Assembly: GCA_028284465.1 (NCBI GenBank) | Contig: JANQRR010000002.1 | Coordinates: forward strand, 1 to 64,000 | Source of the DNA: Gammaproteobacteria bacterium | GTDB lineage: Bacteria > Pseudomonadota > Gammaproteobacteria > JAJFKO01 | Length of the DNA: 64,000 nucleotides | Direction: 5' to 3' | Shown: piece by piece, positions 45,446 to 51,070 of the stretch | Layout: each line of letters begins with the position of its first letter | Numbering within the stretch: the first letter of the stretch is position 1 | Notes under the pieces: model-generated | What the model saw: only the letters and a program-made list of their open reading frames with translations | Told to the model about the DNA's origin: nothing | Database searches by the model: none | Translations under genes and position numbers: made by a program

Positions 45446-46597
45446 ATGTCATATGAAAAATATTTCCCTTTGGGGCTTGCTGTTGGCGAAGCATTTTTAG
45501 GCAGGGAGCAGGAACAGAGATTACTTAGTAACAATATCAAAGCTAACCGCCACACATTACTTTTATCACCAAGGAAATACGGTAAATCTAGTTTAGTGAA
45601 GCATGTTATAAAAAAGATTAATTATCCCGCAATTGATATTGATTTCTTCCTAATTTCAAATTCTAGATCTGTGGAATCTAAAATTCTTAAAGGGGTTCGT
45701 TATCTTATTAAAAAATTATCAGATTCTCCTGAACATTGGTTAGGTACTTTAACGGACTATTTTAGAAAAATTAATAAACAGTGGACAATAGGCATAAAAG
45801 GTTTTAGCTTAGAATTAATCCCAGATAAGTATAATGATGCTGCTGAAAATATATTAGATGCATTGAATGCTGTTGAGTATGTGTTAAAAAAGAAGAAGCA
45901 AAAAGCGGTATTGTTTATTGATGAAGTACAAGAAATTGCAAAGGTAGAGATGAATATAGCACTCGAAGGTGCTATTAGACATTTTGCACAAGAAGCTAGG
46001 CGTTTAACACTTATTTTTTCTGGCAGTAATCGCCATATGTTGGAACATATGTTTGGTGATAATGAAAGACCACTTTATGATTTATGTGAACGCATTAGCG
46101 TACAGCGTTTAATGCCAGAGGTTTATAAGCCCTATCTGAATAAAATTGCGAAACTTAGTTGGAAGCAATCTCTTGATAAATCAGTATTTAACAAAATCAT
46201 TGAATTAACAGAATGCCATCCGAAAACAGTTTATATATTATGTAAAAAATTATGGGATCAGGGTAGTAAACAAAACAAAACACCAACGGTTAAAACAGTG
46301 AAAGAGGTATGGTTAGCTTATATTGAAGAAAAGTTAAAAGATACTCGTAATTTATTAGCTAAACGAAGCATAGGACAAGTGAAGCTACTCACTTATATTG
46401 CGCTCGGTCAATACGATAATTTAACAAGCAAAGAAACCCAGCGAAATTTAGATATGACCAGCAGTGGAATTGTTCAGTCATTATCGACATTAGAGCAATC
46501 AGATTATATAGAGAGGTTAGCGGATAAATCATTTAGAATTATCGACCCAGTACTAAAATCCACGTTAGCAATTTACAATGGAGACTACTTGATTTAA
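45446..46597 (+). CDS. AAA+ ATPase of the archaeal/STAND-like ATPase family with C-terminal winged helix
   Basis: The 383-residue protein begins with a GRE box (AFLGREQEQ), Walker A SPRKYGKSS (residues 41-49) and Walker B AVLFIDE (154-160). Sensor-1 follows in TLIFSGSNRHMLEHMFG. The C-terminal region after 300 has a winged-helix pattern with SKETQRNLDMTSSGIVQSLS. This fits the ORC1/Cdc6-like ATPase family common in archaea and scattered in bacteria, of unknown function. ATG 45446 has a GGAG ribosome-binding site; a GTG at 45434 is less likely. Palindromic operator upstream. It may be part of a mobile or defence element, but no partner gene proves it. Confidence 0.78.
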   Translation: MSYEKYFPLGLAVGEAFLGREQEQRLLSNNIKANRHTLLLSPRKYGKSSLVKHVIKKINYPAIDIDFFLISNSRSVESKILKGVRYLIKKLSDSPEHWLGTLTDYFRKINKQWTIGIKGFSLELIPDKYNDAAENILDALNAVEYVLKKKKQKAVLFIDEVQEIAKVEMNIALEGAIRHFAQEARRLTLIFSGSNRHMLEHMFGDNERPLYDLCERISVQRLMPEVYKPYLNKIAKLSWKQSLDKSVFNKIIELTECHPKTVYILCKKLWDQGSKQNKTPTVKTVKEVWLAYIEEKLKDTRNLLAKRSIGQVKLLTYIALGQYDNLTSKETQRNLDMTSSGIVQSLSTLEQSDYIERLADKSFRIIDPVLKSTLAIYNGDYLI

Positions 46598-46615
46598 TAG
46601 CTAATTATTGATTGA

Positions 46616-46648
46616 GTTAATATTCTCTTAAGTTTCGGCTGGTATAAT
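46616..46648 (+). promoter_or_regulatory. Candidate PmrA box and -10 upstream of F-box gene 46730
   Basis: GTTAAT (46616-46621) and CTTAAG (46627-46632) are half-sites 11 bp apart. The consensus -10 TATAAT is at 46643-46648, 10 bp after the second half-site. TTAATATT-N3-TTAAGTTT is close to the Legionella/Coxiella PmrA element. This is the best of the three sites. Confidence 0.6.
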
Positions 46649-46729
46649 AGGTAAAATTCGTTGGTGATCCCGCATCTAATAACATTAAAAATGCGCGATT
46701 TTGATAGAGTTGGAATAGAGGAAACAACC

Positions 46730-47752
46730 ATGAATCCTGTAAAAAAAGGCGATAAAAATCGTCGAGTTAAGCATCGCACCACAAAAAAACCGAAGAAAAA
46801 TCAAGGTGGCCGTAATGATAATAATAGTCAAGAAGATACAAAAACATCTGAATCATTATCTATTTCATCGCTACCACCAGAGATCCTCACACATATATTT
46901 CAATTTCTACCTATTACTAATGCAAGTAATATTATTCGAGTAAGTAAACTTTGGAAAGAGGCAGCAAGAGACGAAGCGCTTTGGGCAGAGTATTATAGAA
47001 AGTATATTTGTAGCGCTTATGATTCATTGCAGTCCGGAGTGGCATCCATCGCATTCAAACAATTTGTGGCAAACTTCAAAAGTGAACATGGAAAGGAAAC
47101 ATTGCATACTTTATTTAACAATAAAAAATTACCACGAAATGTTATGACAAATAAAAGATTGCTAAACTGGGCTATTAAAGCAGGCTATGACCAGATTGTC
47201 AGAGCAATTTTTCGATGTGCTGATCAATCTGCTAAGCTATTTTCTCCTCATGGATTAATACTTGCCGCTGCTAAAGGACATACTCATGTGGTCAAAGCAC
47301 TTTGTGAGATACGAGATTTTGATTCTATAAATGATATTTACTTACAAGCTAGTGCGGTATTAAATGCGGCTAAAAATGGTCATTTGAAGACAGTTAAATT
47401 TTTATTAGAAAGTATCTTGGAGGAAAAAGTCAGAAAAAATATTGTTAATAAAAAACATATTTGTTTTTCTAATCAAAAAGGCAGGCAGATGCTTTACAGC
47501 TTGACGAAAAGTGATTCAAGAAATGACAAATCGTTTTTTGAATATCTAAGCACAAAACAGGATTCAGCCTTAACTCAAGCTGATGTTAAGCTTGTAACAT
47601 TATTTATTAAATATGGTGCTGAACGTTCAAGAAGACTCGATTCTCGCATTAAAGAACTCGAGCAAGTGCAAATGCAAAAACGAGATGAAGCTCGTAAACA
47701 AAAAAAACAATCGCAAAAACAAGAGCAACCTAAAGGTCCTTCGTCAAAATAA
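46730..47752 (+). CDS. F-box and ankyrin-like protein, candidate effector
   Basis: The 340-residue protein has a basic N-terminus (RRVKHRTTKKPKK, residues 11-23) like a nuclear localisation signal. An F-box follows at about 46-92 (ISSLPPEILTHIFQFLPITN, with DEALWAEYYRKY). Two to three ankyrin-like repeats lie in about 130-235 (LLNWAIKAGYDQIVRAIFR, LILAAAKGHTHVVKALCEI, AVLNAAKNGHLKTVKFLLES). A basic Gln/Lys-rich coiled tail ends GPSSK. ATG 46730 has AGAGGA upstream and replaces a possible GTG at 46661. The PmrA-like promoter fits a Dot/Icm effector that recruits host Skp1. It is convergent with another F-box gene, 9 bp between stops. Confidence 0.85.
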   Translation: MNPVKKGDKNRRVKHRTTKKPKKNQGGRNDNNSQEDTKTSESLSISSLPPEILTHIFQFLPITNASNIIRVSKLWKEAARDEALWAEYYRKYICSAYDSLQSGVASIAFKQFVANFKSEHGKETLHTLFNNKKLPRNVMTNKRLLNWAIKAGYDQIVRAIFRCADQSAKLFSPHGLILAAAKGHTHVVKALCEIRDFDSINDIYLQASAVLNAAKNGHLKTVKFLLESILEEKVRKNIVNKKHICFSNQKGRQMLYSLTKSDSRNDKSFFEYLSTKQDSALTQADVKLVTLFIKYGAERSRRLDSRIKELEQVQMQKRDEARKQKKQSQKQEQPKGPSSK

Positions 47753-47761
47753 ATAACACGT

Positions 47762-48967
47762 TTAAACACGCAAGTAGGATGAGTTATTTGTTTGTTTTTT
47801 TGATGGTGCAGTAGGTAGTGCTTTATTTGTAATATCAGGCTGAGCTTGTTTAAAACGTTTGTTAGCAGAAGGTGTTATTTCATTTTCAGGTGATCTTTTA
47901 CGTTTAAAGCTTGAACTTTGTGGATACAAGCGTGCATGACGTTTTGCTTTATATTTTGTTTTTTGCCATTCGTAAATCATTTCAAACTCTTTTTTGCTTA
48001 TTTGTTTTCCTAATAATTTTATTGTATTAGTTTTAGATTGTTCTAATTCTGCAGTTGAAACATTTTCAAATCGCATAGATGCATATGCGCAGGCACAGTT
48101 AAAAAGGGTATCTTTCATTATTGAGTCTTCTTGTTGTGAAGCTATATCGCCTGCAGTTTCGGCATTGTTATTGAATAAAAGTTCATCTATCCCTAAAAAT
48201 TTTAAGCGTATAGCTACACGTTGGTTTCTCTCTCGTACGGCCCAATGTAGTAATGATTCTTTATTAGCATCTTTGAGACTATTAAGGTCGATTTGTGTTT
48301 TAAGTCTATTTAGGGTAATCATATCACCGACTAATAAGGCTTTAATGAATTGCTTTTGTGTAGTATTTGTTATGATAAATTGTGTTAATAAAGCCTTATA
48401 AGCATGTGTGTAAGCTATCTTATAGTTAATCACACTCAAACATTCTTCAATACGTTTTGCACAAGCTGCCTTTTGTTCTAGGTCATTAAAAAAGTCAGTC
48501 TGCTTTCCTTGTAGCATGGCATTAAGTTCGGTTAATCGAGGTTTTTTATCTACATAACCTGCAGCAGAGCATTGTAAACAATCGTAACCCCATAAGTACC
48601 ATTTATTTTGATCTGTGATATAAATTAATAAAAACTTGTTTTTTTCTGGTTCATCATGTTTCTCTTTCCAGGTAATGATTTTATGAGAAATTTTATTCCT
48701 CCTACAGGAAACAACATCAAGAGTATGTGTAGTACGATTGTATTCTTTGTGCTTCATAGGGCATGATTTGAAAGTGTTAGGAAAGCAATAAGCAAAGATA
48801 GATTCATATATATTTTTACGTATGCTGTTATCCAGGGACAATCGTCGCCAGATAGTGTTGACCATTGCTGTTGTTCTAATTTCAGGATAGGGAATATAAC
48901 TTAAGATTTGTAACAAAATTTCTACTGGGATATTATATAGTGTAGGAGCTTCAGGAGGAAATGGCAT
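47762..48967 (-). CDS. F-box protein with nuclear-localisation-like tail, candidate effector
   Basis: The 401-residue protein has an F-box at residues 9-55 (LYNIPVEILLQILSYIPYPE, with RRLSLDNSIRKNIY). The middle is helical; a single ankyrin-like unit is near 250-290 (SLLHWAVRERNQRVAIRLKF). The tail contains KRKRSPENEITPSANKRFK, two basic groups separated like a bipartite nuclear localisation signal. No signal peptide is present. It lies tail-to-tail with the F-box gene at 46730. I saw no PmrA-like box before its start. Its function is inferred from the F-box: host SCF binding and possible action in the nucleus. Confidence 0.85.
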   Translation of the reverse strand: MPFPPEAPTLYNIPVEILLQILSYIPYPEIRTTAMVNTIWRRLSLDNSIRKNIYESIFAYCFPNTFKSCPMKHKEYNRTTHTLDVVSCRRNKISHKIITWKEKHDEPEKNKFLLIYITDQNKWYLWGYDCLQCSAAGYVDKKPRLTELNAMLQGKQTDFFNDLEQKAACAKRIEECLSVINYKIAYTHAYKALLTQFIITNTTQKQFIKALLVGDMITLNRLKTQIDLNSLKDANKESLLHWAVRERNQRVAIRLKFLGIDELLFNNNAETAGDIASQQEDSIMKDTLFNCACAYASMRFENVSTAELEQSKTNTIKLLGKQISKKEFEMIYEWQKTKYKAKRHARLYPQSSSFKRKRSPENEITPSANKRFKQAQPDITNKALPTAPSKKQTNNSSYLRV

Positions 48968-49063
48968 ATCATAATATTCCTTAAAGAATTACTTGCTTTA
49001 GAGAGTATTTTAACACTTATAGAGGACAAATAGCAAAATTTTAGACATATTATTATATATTTG

Positions 49064-49735
49064 TTAACTGCTTTTACGCCGCCACCAAATGATCGGTGCT
49101 ACGCTGAAAATATCTTTACTTTTTATTTTAGTTTTCGATTTTTTATTACTAGGATTAGTAGTAAATAAAAGGTATTCCGAATTACTTTGCGGATCAGCCT
49201 CAAATAAACGTAGCATAATTTTGCCTGAGCTAGTTTGCACAATGCAAACTTTGCCAGCTGCGAGTTCAATGTCACTATCAAATAAGCGTTTACCAGCCAC
49301 ACAATCACCGGAAATAAAATGTGGGTGCATGTCATCATCAACAATAATGTGATCTATAGCATTAGGAGTGTGTTGATGAAATAGCTGTAATTCTTCAGTA
49401 ATCGCTGCTTGTTCACCAGAAATAACAGCTTGGTCATCAACATTTTTTTCCGGATCATCAATATCAATTGGGCCAGCACCAATACCGTAAAAAAGCCATT
49501 CTAAAGTGCAATTTACCCCTTCAGCTTGGTAGGCTTTAACAAGCTTTATCGCACCATTTTCACTCATGCCACCGTAACGAGCATCTTCCCAATTTTGGAT
49601 AGACCCTTGAGAAAGCTGGTATTTTTTCCCGAAAACTCGCCGCGAATAGCGCAATAAGGTTTTGCGAATAGCTTTGGCACGGCGGCCTCTTGCCAAAGAG
49701 GATGGATCAGCTTCTGACAGTCTATCTATTTTCAT
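49064..49735 (-). CDS. Phage-type repressor with HTH and degenerate S24 (LexA/CI-like) domain
   Basis: The 223-residue protein has a helix-turn-helix-like N-terminal region (RVFGKKYQLSQGSIQNWEDA, residues about 33-52) and, after a linker, an S24-type C-terminal domain (IDHIIVDDDMHPHFISGDCV, GKVCIVQTSSGKIMLRLFEA). The catalytic Ser of the usual D/G-x-SM motif is Asp here (DDDMHP) and the catalytic Lys position also looks lost, so it should not self-cleave. The start is uncertain: ATG 49735 or 49756. It is divergent from the HTH-csrA genes, 230 bp apart, an arrangement like lvrR-lvrABC in Legionella conjugative elements. Confidence 0.82.
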   Translation of the reverse strand: MKIDRLSEADPSSLARGRRAKAIRKTLLRYSRRVFGKKYQLSQGSIQNWEDARYGGMSENGAIKLVKAYQAEGVNCTLEWLFYGIGAGPIDIDDPEKNVDDQAVISGEQAAITEELQLFHQHTPNAIDHIIVDDDMHPHFISGDCVAGKRLFDSDIELAAGKVCIVQTSSGKIMLRLFEADPQSNSEYLLFTTNPSNKKSKTKIKSKDIFSVAPIIWWRRKSS

Positions 49736-49826
49736 ATTGTGACCATTTGTGAGCATTTTCCTACATAAAATAGAGCATTTCACCACTATCAAAACATGCT
49801 CATTTTACTTATATTATTATGCAAGA

Positions 49827-49888
49827 TTTGCGTAAATTTCAAGATAGCACATAAATACTATTATACAAACTTCATAAATTTACGCAAA
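49827..49888. promoter_or_regulatory. Divergent promoter with perfect 13-bp inverted repeat
   Basis: TTTGCGTAAATTT (49827-49839) and its exact complement AAATTTACGCAAA (49876-49888) flank a 36-bp AT-rich stretch between the repressor gene and the HTH-csrA genes. Two identical binding sites about 49 bp centre to centre (nearly five DNA turns) would suit cooperative repressor binding or looping. The adjacent repressor is the natural candidate, by inference. Confidence 0.6.
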
Positions 49889-49965
49889 GCAATAAGGAAA
49901 GAGTGAGATTTTGGAGAGAATGGAGATATTTTGTTAACTATCATATATAAAATAGGGATTTTGTT

Positions 49966-50241
49966 ATGTCAGCTATAGCCATTAACATAATTAAGCAAGC
50001 CAACGTCCATAGCCAACCGCGTTTAACTGTAAGTCAATCGCTTATTAGTGAAATTATTGATATTACCCACCATTCTTATGTGTATATTGCACGAGCTATT
50101 GGAATATCAACTAATACTCTGCGCAATTTGCTCACTGGAAAAGTCAAAAATCCTTCTAAAGTAACCTGGAATCGGTTGTTTCGTTATTATTGTTATGTGT
50201 ATTTGTTACATCGTCAAACAAAATTAGCAAAATCGTTGTAA
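49966..50241 (+). CDS. Small helix-turn-helix protein, LvrA-like position
   Basis: The 91-residue protein has a XRE/Cro-like helix-turn-helix: [20 protein letters not shown], then [20 protein letters not shown]. It is basic near the C-terminus. It is the first gene of a set with a CsrA paralogue, read away from the S24-like repressor. In Legionella integrative elements, small proteins LvrA and LvrB precede the CsrA-type LvrC/CsrT; the match here is by gene order, not by proven sequence similarity. A TATATAAAAT element is about 15-20 bp upstream. Confidence 0.75.
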   Translation: MSAIAINIIKQANVHSQPRLTVSQSLISEIIDITHHSYVYIARAIGISTNTLRNLLTGKVKNPSKVTWNRLFRYYCYVYLLHRQTKLAKSL

Positions 50242-50282
50242 ATACTTGGGAACATTTAAGTAAAGCAAGAGGAGTAAAGAGG

Positions 50283-50549
50283 ATGTTAATACTAACCCGA
50301 TACGTCGGGGAGAAAATCGTTATTGATCACGGAGACAAAGACGTTATCACATTAGCAAATAAGAACGAACAAAATCAACAAAGCGAAAAACAACAAACAG
50401 CTGAAGATAAAATTGAAGTGACGATATTATCAGTAAATCGTCACAAGGTCAGTATCGGGATCAACGCACCAGGGCATATAGCTGTGCATCGTGAAGAAAT
50501 TTATAAGCGTATTTTAGCTAATAAAGCGTTACATGAGTCTAAGACATAA
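50283..50549 (+). CDS. CsrA paralogue with an internal loop insertion (CsrT/LvrC-like)
   Basis: The 88-residue protein begins [15 protein letters not shown] and ends with [20 protein letters not shown], both typical of CsrA. E. coli CsrA has 61 residues. Here about 26 extra residues ([20 protein letters not shown] and on, about 15-41) sit between strand 1 and the KIEVTILSV strand. The second RNA-binding Arg of strand 1 (E. coli Arg7) is Tyr, while the C-terminal Arg of VHREE is kept, so binding may be altered. A GAGG just before the start serves as ribosome-binding site. The chromosomal CsrA is presumably encoded elsewhere. Confidence 0.9.
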   Translation: MLILTRYVGEKIVIDHGDKDVITLANKNEQNQQSEKQQTAEDKIEVTILSVNRHKVSIGINAPGHIAVHREEIYKRILANKALHESKT

Positions 50550-50565
50550 CTAAGTTTATACCCAG

Positions 50566-50627
50566 CAACGGTATGTTAGTAAATAGCTAACTGACAATTT
50601 GTAACTGCTAGCTACCGTTGTTTTTTT
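50566..50627 (+). terminator. Terminator or attenuator hairpin between csrA paralogue and next gene
   Basis: CAACGGTA (50566-50573) pairs exactly with TACCGTTG (50613-50620), followed by seven T's (50621-50627). The interior holds another stem, GTTAG with CTAAC. The next start codon, at 50641, is only 13 bases further, so the hairpin could end the csrA transcript or attenuate the next gene. Confidence 0.5.
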
Positions 50628-50640
50628 CGTGGAGAATTTT

Positions 50641-50910
50641 ATGGCAACGGTTGCTAATAGTTGTCGACAATTTCAATATTACATATGGGCTCAAAAGACT
50701 ACTAGTATTAAGCCCATTTTTGCAATTAAAAATACATGTACAGGGCATATTACTTGGTACACTATTTTTGAATTAGTACAAACAAAAACAATATTATATC
50801 AACTGCCACCAGAAGATATTTTTATGTTAGGTTATTGGCTTAGTGAGGCTGGGATCAGGCTCGAAATGGCTGGCATTAAGAATGCAGAGAAATTGGCATT
50901 AGAGAGCTGA
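50641..50910 (+). CDS. Small hypothetical protein of the csrA module
   Basis: The 89-residue product (MATVANSCRQFQYYIWAQKT...) has no domain that I recognise. It is Trp/Tyr-rich in the first half and helical at the end (GYWLSEAGIRLEMAGIKNAE). ATG 50641 has GGAG six bases upstream, and this GGA-containing site could itself bind CsrA, which is inference. The gene may correspond to the second small gene of the lvrABC region by context, but order differs. There is no signal peptide. Confidence 0.6.
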   Translation: MATVANSCRQFQYYIWAQKTTSIKPIFAIKNTCTGHITWYTIFELVQTKTILYQLPPEDIFMLGYWLSEAGIRLEMAGIKNAEKLALES

Positions 50911-50965
50911 CATAAAATCTTCATGTATTACAATATGTAATGCATGTTTTATAAGGTGCTAGCTA

Positions 50966-51064
50966 ATGACGATGCGAACAGTTCGTTTAGATGAAGATAC
51001 GGAGAAAATTTTGCAGACATTAACTGCAGAAACAGGTCTTTATAGTTTTGATATCTTGTCGTAA
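50966..51064 (+). pseudogene. Truncated ribbon-helix-helix (antitoxin-like) gene
   Basis: Thirty-two codons from ATG 50966 to TAA 51062-51064 give MTMRTVRLDEDTEKILQTLT, then AETGLYSFDILS. This matches the N-terminal strand and first helix of RHH/CopG-type antitoxins, which normally continue with another helix of 15 or more residues. An AAGGTG ribosome-binding site is present. The reading frame stops 6 bp before the end of the convergent patatin gene, so the 3' part was probably lost by rearrangement. No toxin gene is next to it. Confidence 0.5.
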
Positions 51065-51070
51065 AAGCTG

